Assembly: GCA_030589835.1 (NCBI GenBank)
Contig: JAUUZS010000049.1
Span: forward strand, 1 to 13,088
Length of the DNA stretch: 13,088 nucleotides
Source: Cyclobacteriaceae bacterium
GTDB lineage: Bacteria > Bacteroidota > Bacteroidia > Cytophagales > Cyclobacteriaceae
Direction: 5' to 3'
Shown: in pieces, positions 6,891-13,088 of the stretch
How the letters are laid out: every line of letters starts with the position of its first letter
Numbering within the stretch: the first letter of the stretch is position 1
Translations under genes and position numbers: made by a program
The notes under the pieces: model-generated
What the model was told of the DNA's origin: nothing
What the model saw: only the letters and a program-made list of their open reading frames with translations
The model's database searches: none

Positions 6891-7583
6891 ATGAAAAAAA
6901 TCGCGGTTCTTTCGGGTGCAGGGGTAAGTGCCGAAAGTGGGATAAAAACATTTCGGGACTCCGGAGGATTGTGGGAAGGGCACGATGTTATGGATGTAGC
7001 ATCACCTGAAGGATGGGCCAAAGACCGTGAGACAGTACTGGATTTTTATAATGAACGGAGAAAAAAAGCCTTATCCTCAAAACCTAACAAAGGGCATCTT
7101 AACATTGCTGAGCTGGAAGATCACTTCAACGTTACTGTAATCACCCAAAATGTAGATGATCTACATGAAAAGGCCGGCTCAAGTCATGTGATACATCTTC
7201 ATGGAGAGCTCTTTAAATCCCGGAGCACCCTTGATCCTGCATTGGTCTATGATGTTAAAGGATGGGCATTGAATGTCGGGGATAAATGTGAAATGGGGTC
7301 GCAATTACGTCCTGATATTGTATGGTTTGGTGAAATGGTTCCTATGATGGACGTGGCGGTAGAAGAAACACTGTCGGCAGATATTTTTGTTGTGATCGGG
7401 ACTTCTTTGCAAGTATATCCGGCAGCGGGATTGCTGGAATATGTAAAATCATCAAGTCCCAAATTTATTATCGACCCAAATATGCCTGATGTACAGCACC
7501 GGCCAAATTTATTTACCATCGAGGAAATAGGGAGTGTTGGCATGAAAAAAGTCAAAGATATACTCCTGAACGAATATGTTTAG
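6891..7583 (+). CDS. cobB: NAD-dependent protein deacylase (class III sirtuin, CobB-like)
   Basis: This 230-residue cytoplasmic sirtuin uses NAD to remove acyl groups from lysine side chains. The NAD site is visible in GAGVSAESGIKTFRD (9-23) and TQNVDDLHEKAG (85-96). The general base is H104 in HLHGE. Y53 and R56 in FYNERR form the YxxR motif of class III sirtuins (SIRT5, E. coli CobB), which favours succinyl or malonyl lysine as well as acetyl lysine. LRPDIVWFGE (139-148) is also typical. The small domain lacks the CxxC...CxxC zinc cysteines: only C133 is present where four are usual, and the region reads KSRSTLDPALVYD. I recall that some bacterial CobB-like proteins share this zinc-less form. 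The ATG at 6891 gives the expected N-terminus, MKKIAVLSGAG. No strong promoter is visible; TTGATTTG at 6865-6872 has one mismatch and no good partner. Confidence 0.93.
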   Translation: MKKIAVLSGAGVSAESGIKTFRDSGGLWEGHDVMDVASPEGWAKDRETVLDFYNERRKKALSSKPNKGHLNIAELEDHFNVTVITQNVDDLHEKAGSSHVIHLHGELFKSRSTLDPALVYDVKGWALNVGDKCEMGSQLRPDIVWFGEMVPMMDVAVEETLSADIFVVIGTSLQVYPAAGLLEYVKSSSPKFIIDPNMPDVQHRPNLFTIEEIGSVGMKKVKDILLNEYV

Positions 7584-7592
7584 AAACTATCA

Positions 7593-7608
7593 CGCAAATG
7601 ATTTTGCG
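7593..7608. other. Small perfect hairpin after the sirtuin gene
   Basis: CGCAAA (7593-7598), loop TGAT and TTTGCG (7603-7608) form a six-base-pair perfect stem beginning nine bases after the sirtuin stop. No T-run follows, so a classical terminator is doubtful. A second inverted pair, GTCAAAT (7618-7624) and ATTTGAC (7647-7653), lies in the same convergent gap. Confidence 0.35.
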
Positions 7609-7729
7609 CCTAAGCGGGTCAAATATATTGCTATAAAGATTCCGGGATTTGACATTTAGGAATTGACACGAAATAGCGCGCTGCTCTGGTGTGTTTATTT
7701 ATTGACATTATCTCTTTCTAATGTATTTT

Positions 7730-8320
7730 TTAATTTTCTTTATACCGGAAATGGCCAATGATTTTATAATCAAAGAGAATGTCCTCAATAACCTGACCTG
7801 AGCCGATGTTATGAAGTATTAGATTTTGTTGTCCATCACTTGATTTTTGATCCATTACGATACCGATATGCTTTATCCCTCCTGATAAATCCCAACAAAC
7901 AATGTCACCCGGAACATAATCCGATGGATTAGTAGTAATTCTTTTAACTTCTCCTTGTCTTTCAAAGAAGGTCATTAGGTTGGGAACTCTCCGATGGTCA
8001 ATATTGGTGTCAGTCGAATTAAGCCCCCAAATATTTGGGTACTTATCAAAATGATCCTTCATGTCTTCATGTACTTCAAGCTGAAGATCAATGCCGACCT
8101 TTCGGTAAGCACGGATAACCACATCGGTACAAACCCCCATGTTTTCAGGGACATCTCCATTGGGATAGTCCATAGAAAAGTATCCGGGATCATAAGTGAT
8201 GTTGTCGTTTGCCAATGTTTTGGCGGAGTCTGCCAAAATCTCAAAAAAGGAATTCTGCCCAAAGCAAGGAATTGAAAAAATCAGTGCAAATAATAATGAT
8301 ATATATGCTTTGTTATTCAT
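7730..8320 (-). CDS. Secreted DUF1287 protein (NlpC/P60-like fold)
   Basis: This 196-residue protein has a signal peptide (about residues 1-21, hydrophobic SLLFALIFSIPCFG) and a DUF1287 domain, as in E. coli YijF. Visible family marks are the Cys-bearing helix GVCTDVVIRAYRKVG (C64), DTNIDHRRVPNLMTFFERQG (104-123), PGDIVCWDL (137-145), and GGIKHIGIV with H151, followed by LILHN with H170. C64, H151 and H170 have the order of a papain-like NlpC/P60 catalytic triad, so a peptidase or amidase acting in the periplasm is possible, but no substrate is established for the family. The Cys at residue 19 is not in a good lipobox. It converges with the sirtuin gene and is probably its own transcription unit. 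TGGATTTG on the minus strand at 8336-8329 resembles a -7 element with one mismatch but lies only eight bases from the ATG. Confidence 0.85.
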   Translation of the reverse strand: MNNKAYISLLFALIFSIPCFGQNSFFEILADSAKTLANDNITYDPGYFSMDYPNGDVPENMGVCTDVVIRAYRKVGIDLQLEVHEDMKDHFDKYPNIWGLNSTDTNIDHRRVPNLMTFFERQGEVKRITTNPSDYVPGDIVCWDLSGGIKHIGIVMDQKSSDGQQNLILHNIGSGQVIEDILFDYKIIGHFRYKEN

Positions 8321-8759
8321 AATTAGAGCAAATCCAGGATTGATGTGTAGAAAGCTACATTTATTATTGATATAAAAATACGTATAATCATGAATTTTAA
8401 ATTGAAGACTTCCAAATTATAGTGCCTGTTACCTGAGCTGAAGTAAAGGATGTGCTTCTTGATAGTATAATGCTGAAAGAATTAAATTATTTGGGACTAC
8501 TGCCATTTTTTGTGGAAATTTTGAGTCATGGACTCGCAGGCTGGTGACTTCCGATACCATATAATTTTTTCATTAATTTCAAGGATGGAGCAAAATGATC
8601 TATATTTCTAACTTTCCGCGCTTGCCCTTTCAGCATCTGCCGTTCGGGAACGTGCCCGACAGTAATTGGATTTTTATCAAGGCATAGGCAATATTAAATT
8701 ATAAAATGAAATCAAAAAGTTATTATCTTTGGACAACCGTGAGCATTTAATAGTTTCAT
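8321..8759. other. Long divergent intergenic region with short open frames
   Basis: This 439-base gap holds no clear gene. Three short frames look protein-like: minus 8526-8693 (55 codons, reading DKNPITVGHVPERQMLKGQA and on; its first ATG, at 8634-8636, leaves 36 residues); its exact complement on the plus strand (ATG at 8595, 30 residues, NFPRLPFQHLPFGNVPDSNW and on); and plus 8470-8547 (25 residues, MLKELNYLGLLPFFVEILSH and on). Within it a G+C-rich imperfect hairpin lies at 8637-8662: CTG and TCGGG pair with CCCGA and CAG, with a four-base bulge. A gene remnant or dispersed repeat is more likely than an expressed protein. The right end carries the promoter-like element of the repeat-protein gene. 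Confidence 0.35.
8724..8731 (+). promoter_or_regulatory. Candidate -7 element of the YwqK-repeat gene
   Basis: TATCTTTG matches TAnnTTTG exactly and lies 28 bases upstream of the ATG at 8760, giving a leader of about 20 bases. No TTTG is found 19-21 bases further upstream, so only the -7 half of the promoter is supported. Confidence 0.42.
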
Positions 8760-10289
8760 ATGATATATCGAATTCTACTTTCCATTTTTTTATTTTGCGC
8801 AGTTGCAATAAAAGGATACAGCCAGGACAAATTAGTTACTGAATATATTGCTGACAGCACCATCCGGGCTGTAGGCCTTGTAGATACAAATAACCATAAG
8901 CAAGGGAGCTGGAATTATTATCACCAGGATGGGAAAGCCCTCCAAACGGGTAGATTTGTCAATGGCAAACGTGTCGGGGTATGGTTGGTATACGATCTCT
9001 CCGGAAATATTGCTATGGAAACCAATTATGAAAATGGCATATCCAAAGGTGTACTCAGGACGTTTTATCCTGGAAGCAAACTCAAGGAAGAAGGTGAAAT
9101 CGAAAATGATGTCCGGGTAGGCTACTGGAAAGAATACTTTGGCAATGGAAATGTGAAGCTATTGGGAAATTATCGCAAGGGGATGAAAGTAGGCAAATGG
9201 AAGTCATATTATGAAAGCGGAACGCTCCAAAGCGAATCTCTATATACTAATGATACATTAAATGGAAAATTCATTCAGTACTTACCTCTTGTGGGCACAA
9301 AGCAATTGGAGACGGATTATAAAATGGGGAAAAAGTATGGAAATCACGAAGAGTACTATGACAATGGCCAATTAAAGCGAACTGGCATTTACCAGAATGA
9401 CAAGGAAATCAGCGACTGGAAGGAATATTATAAAAATGGTACTATAAAAACTGTACAAAAATATTCAGAAGGACTCCCAAGTGGTATTTGGACTTACTAC
9501 TACCCCTACTCGGGAATTAAGAAAAAAATTGAATTTGATGACGGGTTACTTGAAGGAGAATATATCGAAAATTTTCCTGATAGCAGAAAAAGCGTACGCG
9601 GGAAATACTCATCAGGATTAAAAACCGGAACATGGTACAATTATCATGAAAATGAAAAAGTTTACTCTTTTGGGGATTATGTGATGGACATTAAGACTGG
9701 TAACTGGAAATATTTTGACGACCGAGGAAGCCTTGTAGCTGAAGGTAAATTTAAAAATGACCTGGAGGATGGACAATGGTATTTTTACTACAACAGTGGG
9801 TATCTAAAAGCGATTGGTGCGTATAAAGCAGGTGAAGAAAATGGCTTGTGGGGAAATTTTCACCAAAACCAAAATTTAGAAATCGAAGAGTATTGGCAGG
9901 AGGGAAAGCTTATGAGAACAAGCGCTTTTTTTACGGCTTTTGGGGACTCCTTACCGAGCGGATCACTTAAAGATGGAAATGGGATTTTAAAAAAATACTA
10001 CAATGACAAATCCCTGCAAGAGGAGATAAGCTATAAAGATGGAATAAAAAGTGGCCCGGCCAAATTGTACTATGAATCAGGTGAATTGGCAGCAGAAGGC
10101 AGCTTTATGGATAACAAAAAAGATGGACTGTGGAAATATTACCACAAAAACGGGAATGTTGAATCGCAGGGGAAATATAAAAACGATGAGCTTGAAGGCT
10201 TATGGATGTTCTTTAATAAATCAGGAAAAGCGATTGACAAAAAAGATTACACTAAGCTAAGGTTGCTTGAACAGGCTATGGAGGAGTAA
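8760..10289 (+). CDS. Secreted protein of about 18 YwqK/MORN-variant repeats
   Basis: This 509-residue protein has a signal peptide (residues 1 to about 21, LLSIFLFCAVAIKGYS) and a long run of repeats from about residue 49 to 497. Each unit is about 23-24 residues with the form GxWxxYYxxGxLxxxGxYxxGxxx, for example GYWKEYFGNGNVKLLGNYRK (121-140) and GLWKYYHKNGNVESQGKYKN (456-475). I count about 18 units. One break of about 20 residues (about 386-405, TSAFFTAFGDSLPSGSLKDG) interrupts the series between units 14 and 15. This is the MORN-variant repeat found in proteins annotated as YwqK-family antitoxin, which are very common in Bacteroidota, where that name is misleading. The repeats should fold into an elongated beta structure. 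No catalytic residues are evident. No toxin-like partner lies next to it, and the function is unknown; a binding or scaffold role at the cell surface or in the periplasm is inferred only from the repeat form and the signal. Confidence 0.88.
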   Translation: MIYRILLSIFLFCAVAIKGYSQDKLVTEYIADSTIRAVGLVDTNNHKQGSWNYYHQDGKALQTGRFVNGKRVGVWLVYDLSGNIAMETNYENGISKGVLRTFYPGSKLKEEGEIENDVRVGYWKEYFGNGNVKLLGNYRKGMKVGKWKSYYESGTLQSESLYTNDTLNGKFIQYLPLVGTKQLETDYKMGKKYGNHEEYYDNGQLKRTGIYQNDKEISDWKEYYKNGTIKTVQKYSEGLPSGIWTYYYPYSGIKKKIEFDDGLLEGEYIENFPDSRKSVRGKYSSGLKTGTWYNYHENEKVYSFGDYVMDIKTGNWKYFDDRGSLVAEGKFKNDLEDGQWYFYYNSGYLKAIGAYKAGEENGLWGNFHQNQNLEIEEYWQEGKLMRTSAFFTAFGDSLPSGSLKDGNGILKKYYNDKSLQEEISYKDGIKSGPAKLYYESGELAAEGSFMDNKKDGLWKYYHKNGNVESQGKYKNDELEGLWMFFNKSGKAIDKKDYTKLRLLEQAMEE

Positions 10290-10432
10290 ATGCTTTTGGT
10301 GATTGCTGATAATGTGGTGTAAACATACCAGGCAGAACGATAAAATCGGAAGAGGTGCACAGCGAACTCAGATCAAATAAAAGTAAAGGCTTAGGATTTA
10401 ATGTTTCCCTCTCGAAAAAAACTACCACAACG

Positions 10433-10469
10433 ACCGGAAGACGCTAAGATTCCTCAGCGTCTCTCCGGT
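10433..10469. terminator. Strong stem-loop between convergent genes
   Basis: ACCGGAAGACGCT (10433-10445) pairs with AGCGTCTCTCCGGT (10456-10469), giving about 13 base pairs with one bulged base and a 10-base loop. It sits in the 225-base gap between the YwqK-repeat gene (+) and the TIM barrel gene (-), about 46 bases past the stop of the latter. On the minus strand a run of six or seven T follows, but about 12 bases beyond the stem (near 10421-10414); on the plus strand no T-run follows. It may act as a terminator for the minus gene or be a REP-like intergenic repeat. Confidence 0.42.
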
Positions 10470-10514
10470 GCAGCAGTTATTTCAGTTTCTCAGCTATGTA
10501 TTTAAACCAACATC

Positions 10515-11435
10515 TCAAATCTCAAAGTCATCACTGGCGATATACGCCTCAATAACTTTTTCTTCTCCTTCTGCTCCTTTCTCGGAATTTCCGTGCTCCA
10601 TTCCCATAATGAAATCGGTGCTTTTTGAGTGAATGTGCTTGAAAATATTTTTATAATTGATCTCACCGGTGGTTGGCTCCTTTCTCCCAGGATTATCCCC
10701 CATCTGGAAATAACCAATCTCGTCCCATGTGAGGTCAATATTGCGAATCAGATGCCCTTCAGTTTTCTGCATATGGTAGATGTCATACAAGATTTTACAT
10801 GCCGGACTATCTACTGCTTTGCATAACATGTAGGTTTGATCCGAGGTTTGTAAGTAAAGATCTGGAGAATCTGAGAGTGGCTCCAGAACCATAGTCAATC
10901 CGTGAGGTTCCAGGATCTCGGCTCCTCTTCGGAGTGCATCGATAACATTTGCATCCTGAATGCCGATAGGTAGTTCGCGATGAAAACCTCCAGGCACCAC
11001 GGTCATATATTTGGCATTGACCCGCTTTGCAACCTCAATCGACCTTCTACAGCCATCTAAAAATATCTCCACATTATCTGGATTTCCTGCAGCTAGGGTA
11101 TTTTGCATATTTCCCCCTTTATCAATGACAAATACCCCCATTTCCATATTGAGTTGGGCCATGGTTTCGCCAATTTTTGTTTGCATGGCTACGTCACGTC
11201 GCATCATACCATTATCTTCCATAGCAGTAAATCCCCGTTCTGCCATAAACTTGAGCTGATCAATCAAATCATTCCCGGCACTATTTTTAAACATGCCAAA
11301 ATGGGGTGCGTATTTTAATTTGAATTCAGCTTTTTTCTTTTTTTTTGCATTACTCGCTGCCATACTCGCTCCGCCAGTAATCGTAGTGGCGCCGGTAGCA
11401 AGCAGGCTGCTCTTTAGAAAATTTCTTCTTTTCAT
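10515..11435 (-). CDS. Tat-exported TIM barrel protein, hydroxypyruvate isomerase-like
   Basis: I choose the ATG at 11433-11435, giving 306 residues. The frame stays open to an upstream ATG at 11504, but from 11435 the protein begins MKRRNFLKSSLLATGATTIT, a clean Tat signal (RRNFLK, then a hydrophobic run with Ala-rich end near residue 28), and the extra 23 residues would bury it. The mature part is an AP-endonuclease-2-type TIM barrel of the hydroxypyruvate isomerase/sugar epimerase family. Likely metal and substrate residues are E185 (LEPLSD), D218 and H221 (YDIYHMQ), Q244 (YFQMGDNPGRKEP) and E280 (MGMEHGN). The likely role is isomerising a keto sugar or sugar acid in the periplasm; the exact substrate cannot be read. 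It follows the oxidoreductase on the same strand with a 193-base gap holding a probable terminator, so it is probably transcribed separately. The YFQMGDNPGRxEPxTGEINY block is highly conserved in this family. Confidence 0.88.
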   Translation of the reverse strand: MKRRNFLKSSLLATGATTITGGASMAASNAKKKKKAEFKLKYAPHFGMFKNSAGNDLIDQLKFMAERGFTAMEDNGMMRRDVAMQTKIGETMAQLNMEMGVFVIDKGGNMQNTLAAGNPDNVEIFLDGCRRSIEVAKRVNAKYMTVVPGGFHRELPIGIQDANVIDALRRGAEILEPHGLTMVLEPLSDSPDLYLQTSDQTYMLCKAVDSPACKILYDIYHMQKTEGHLIRNIDLTWDEIGYFQMGDNPGRKEPTTGEINYKNIFKHIHSKSTDFIMGMEHGNSEKGAEGEEKVIEAYIASDDFEI

Positions 11436-11506
11436 AGTAGTTTTATAATTTAAAAAATGTGGTGGCAAATAAACTCCTGCCAAATAGTTTCTGAACGCAA
11501 ACACAT

Positions 11507-11514
11507 CAAAATTA
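11507..11514 (-). promoter_or_regulatory. Candidate -7 element of the TIM barrel gene
   Basis: On the minus strand 11514-11507 reads TAATTTTG, an exact TAnnTTTG match about 72 bases upstream of the chosen ATG. No TTTG is seen at the expected distance further upstream. It lies just upstream of the alternative ATG at 11504, leaving almost no leader for that start, which agrees weakly with the downstream start. Confidence 0.3.
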
Positions 11515-11557
11515 AAAACAGGTATTTTATAAAATTTGTCTGTTTCGGCTCAAAAAC

Positions 11558-11607
11558 AAAATAAAAATCCCGAAACCCTGAATCATTCAACTCATTGTCC
11601 CGGGATT
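11558..11607 (-). terminator. Terminator of the Gfo/Idh/MocA gene
   Basis: On the minus strand, 22 bases past the oxidoreductase stop, AATCCCG (11601-11607) pairs with CGGGATT (11566-11572) and is followed at once by a T-rich run (TTTTTATTTTG). The 28-base loop holds a smaller palindrome, TGAATCATTCA (11579-11589), that could stack as an inner hairpin. The stem is short but G+C-rich and ends directly in the T-run, which fits a Rho-independent terminator. Confidence 0.6.
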
Positions 11608-11628
11608 AAAATGATTATTGATTATTAT

Positions 11629-12957
11629 TTAAAACACCAATGATTTACCAGGAACTGCAATAGGATATAGCCCATCGCTATCCGGCATAATTGGTGGATT
11701 ATCACTCCATTTATTTGTTGCAGGCATCAATTGTACATCAGAAGCCAAAGCATCTTTCATTTTTACTTCCAATCCTGAATAAGTCGCATATCTACCTAAT
11801 ATGGATGTCATGGTTGACATCGCACCATATTCGAGATCATTGATTACTTCACCCTTTCTGATGGAAGCAAACAATTCATCATGCTCAACCTGGTATGGAT
11901 CTGGATCACCTTTGCCTCTATGCTTATAGATTGATTTTCCGCTTAAGTCCGAAATAGATCCACCTCCTCGTGTATCTACTCTACCTTTTGTGCCAATCAA
12001 TGTTTCAGAAACATCACTTTTACATCCTTTGATGTGACGGCATTGACTGTTTAGGATTGAACCATCTTCATAGGTAAACTCTACATAATGATGATCAAAA
12101 ATCTCACCATTTGTTTTACCTGTTCTTACCTGACGGCCTCCCATGCCCTGAGCTGAAACAGGATAAGCTCCTTTGACCCAGTTAAACACATCTAAATTGT
12201 GAATATGTTGCTCTACGATATGATCGCCACATAACCAGTTGAAGTAATACCAATTGCGCATCTGATATTCCATCTCAGAATATTCGGGTTTTCTTGGCCT
12301 ATTCCATACACCACCGCCATTCCAGTACACTTGTCCGGCAATAACATCTCCAATACTGCCATCATTGACGCGCTTAATAATTTCACGATATATTGTCTGA
12401 TAATGCCTCTGAAGACCCACGACAACATTCAATTTTTTGCTTTCTGCAACTTTCACCAGATCCAAACATTTCCTGATTCCTACAGCATCTGTTGCAAGTG
12501 GTTTTTCACAGAAAACATGTTTTCCCTGATTCAGACATTCTTCCAGATGATATGGCCTGAAGCCGGGAGGTGTTGCAAGAATCACAACATCAGCAGCTTT
12601 TATAGCCTTTTTGTATCCATCAAAGCCAACATACTTATCTCCTTCACCAACTTTAATGTTTTTCTTTCTATCCTCAGATAGGCGATCAGTATTCATAATG
12701 CTGTTCAGGCTGCTATCCAATCTGTCTTTGAATGCATCACACATTGCGACCAGCTCTACGTTTGCATCAGCGGTTAGTGCCTGTACCGCTGCTCCGGTTC
12801 CTCTACCTCCGCAACCTACAACGGCCAATTTCAATTTTTTCTCCGTAGGGTTTACAAAAGCGCTTGCACCTACAGGAAGGCTTGCCATCATTACTCCACT
12901 AGTAGCTAAGGCTGTTCCCTTCATAAAATTTCTTCTGTCAATTTGTTTGTTTTTCAT
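11629..12957 (-). CDS. Tat-exported Gfo/Idh/MocA-family oxidoreductase
   Basis: This 442-residue NAD(P)-dependent sugar dehydrogenase-like protein starts at the ATG at 12955-12957. The N-terminus MKNKQIDRRNFMKGTALATS with a following hydrophobic stretch (ending near ASA, residue 33) is a Tat signal, so it is exported folded with its cofactor. The Rossmann fold starts at LKLAVVGCGGRGTG (42-55). C150-E151-K152-P153 is the family EKP motif with catalytic Lys152. GLQRHY (181-186) and GDHIVEQHIHNLDVFNW (244-260) match the substrate-domain signature seen in many Bacteroidota members; H253 is a likely catalytic His. It probably oxidises or epimerises a sugar or polyol, substrate unknown. With the neighbouring isomerase-like TIM barrel it forms a plausible periplasmic sugar-processing pair. 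Upstream at 71 bases ends another minus-strand gene. Confidence 0.92.
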   Translation of the reverse strand: MKNKQIDRRNFMKGTALATSGVMMASLPVGASAFVNPTEKKLKLAVVGCGGRGTGAAVQALTADANVELVAMCDAFKDRLDSSLNSIMNTDRLSEDRKKNIKVGEGDKYVGFDGYKKAIKAADVVILATPPGFRPYHLEECLNQGKHVFCEKPLATDAVGIRKCLDLVKVAESKKLNVVVGLQRHYQTIYREIIKRVNDGSIGDVIAGQVYWNGGGVWNRPRKPEYSEMEYQMRNWYYFNWLCGDHIVEQHIHNLDVFNWVKGAYPVSAQGMGGRQVRTGKTNGEIFDHHYVEFTYEDGSILNSQCRHIKGCKSDVSETLIGTKGRVDTRGGGSISDLSGKSIYKHRGKGDPDPYQVEHDELFASIRKGEVINDLEYGAMSTMTSILGRYATYSGLEVKMKDALASDVQLMPATNKWSDNPPIMPDSDGLYPIAVPGKSLVF

Positions 12958-12973
12958 ATTTGGTATTTCCTTA

Positions 12974-13001
12974 TTATGTATTGAAAATTATGTATTGAAA
13001 A
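12974..13001. repeat. Tandem pair of a 14-base repeat
   Basis: TTATGTATTGAAAA occurs twice in a row, at 12974-12987 and 12988-13001, with no mismatch. It lies 16 to 44 bases upstream of the oxidoreductase ATG, in its leader or promoter region. It could be a replication slippage product or a pair of regulator sites. No TAnnTTTG element is seen nearby. Confidence 0.6.
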
Positions 13002-13028
13002 TTTATTTTATTTTAATAATGCTACAAT

Positions 13029-13088
13029 TTACTCATCTAAAGCCATTGAAAAAAATTCTTCTACTTCTTCTTTTGTCATTTCTTTGGC
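13029..13088 (-). CDS. C-terminal end of an upstream gene (partial)
   Basis: The minus strand is open from the right edge to a TAA at 13029-13031 and reads AKEMTKEEVEEFFSMALDE. It could also start at its internal ATG, but a 16-residue protein is less likely than the tail of a gene that begins outside the window. The segment is acidic and helical in character. It is too short for a family name. Its position 71 bases upstream of the oxidoreductase, on the same strand, suggests a possible shared sugar-metabolism cluster. Confidence 0.5.
   Translation of the reverse strand, partial: AKEMTKEEVEEFFSMALDE

Noticed and set aside
7247..7555. 102-codon minus-strand open frame inside the sirtuin gene
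   Set aside because: It is antisense to conserved sirtuin motifs and has no signal or domain of its own.
7994..8275. 93-codon plus-strand open frame across the DUF1287 gene
   Set aside because: It lies wholly inside a gene with clear family motifs on the other strand, and its composition is not protein-like.
8760..10289. Reading the YwqK-repeat protein as the antitoxin of a toxin-antitoxin pair
   Set aside because: It is secreted, very long, and has no small toxin-like neighbour; the family name is inherited from automatic annotation.
11436..11504. N-terminal extension of the TIM barrel protein from an upstream ATG
   Set aside because: The downstream ATG at 11435 gives a textbook Tat signal; the extra 23 residues have no family support and would place the twin arginines far inside the protein.
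12331..12681. 116-codon plus-strand open frame inside the oxidoreductase gene
   Set aside because: It is a shadow of the NAD-domain coding sequence on the minus strand, Cys- and Phe-rich with no recognisable domain.

Overview
The window looks like ordinary chromosomal DNA from a member of the Bacteroidota, probably a Cytophagales or Saprospiraceae-like lineage (phylum by inference, lower rank a guess). The reasons are: AT-rich DNA with A-rich leaders and no clear Shine-Dalgarno sites; promoter-like sites of the Bacteroidota type (TTTG, 19-21 bases, TAnnTTTG), best seen at 1119-1149; a secreted YwqK/MORN-variant repeat protein; and Tat-signal sugar enzymes typical of the phylum. I saw no tRNA, rRNA, CRISPR array, insertion sequence or phage gene.

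Layout. Positions 1-284 hold the 3' end of an unrecognised gene (+). Positions 314-601 hold what I read as a decayed lipocalin-like lipoprotein gene (+), facing an intact small secreted lipocalin-like gene (657-1079, -) with a good promoter. Positions 1418-4281 (-) form a tight three-gene operon read sixA-like, speD-speE fusion, speB-like. The stop of the first directly abuts the start of the second, and the second and third overlap in ATGA. Divergently, topA (4392-6713, +) encodes DNA topoisomerase I, followed by a sirtuin (6891-7583, +). A secreted DUF1287 protein (7730-8320, -) converges on the sirtuin. A 509-residue secreted protein of about 18 YwqK-type repeats follows (8760-10289, +). 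The right end holds two separately spaced minus-strand genes with Tat-type signals: a hydroxypyruvate-isomerase-like TIM barrel protein (10515-11435) and a Gfo/Idh/MocA oxidoreductase (11629-12957), with a probable terminator between them. The last 60 bases hold the C-terminal codons of another minus-strand gene.

How the genes fit together. The operon makes polyamines: the fusion protein supplies decarboxylated S-adenosylmethionine and transfers its aminopropyl group, while the ureohydrolase removes urea from agmatine or from aminopropylagmatine, so the two proteins together can form spermidine. The role of the SixA-like phosphatase there is unknown. The two Tat proteins plausibly act on sugars or sugar acids in the periplasm. 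TopA and the sirtuin are housekeeping enzymes.

I do not see a convincing new multi-gene system. The items most worth a second look are the speDE-speB arrangement and its possible aminopropylagmatine route, the sirtuin without zinc cysteines, the decayed lipoprotein gene, and several compact intergenic segments (6756-6848, 7593-7653, 8526-8693, 10433-10469) that could be dispersed repeats or small-gene remnants.
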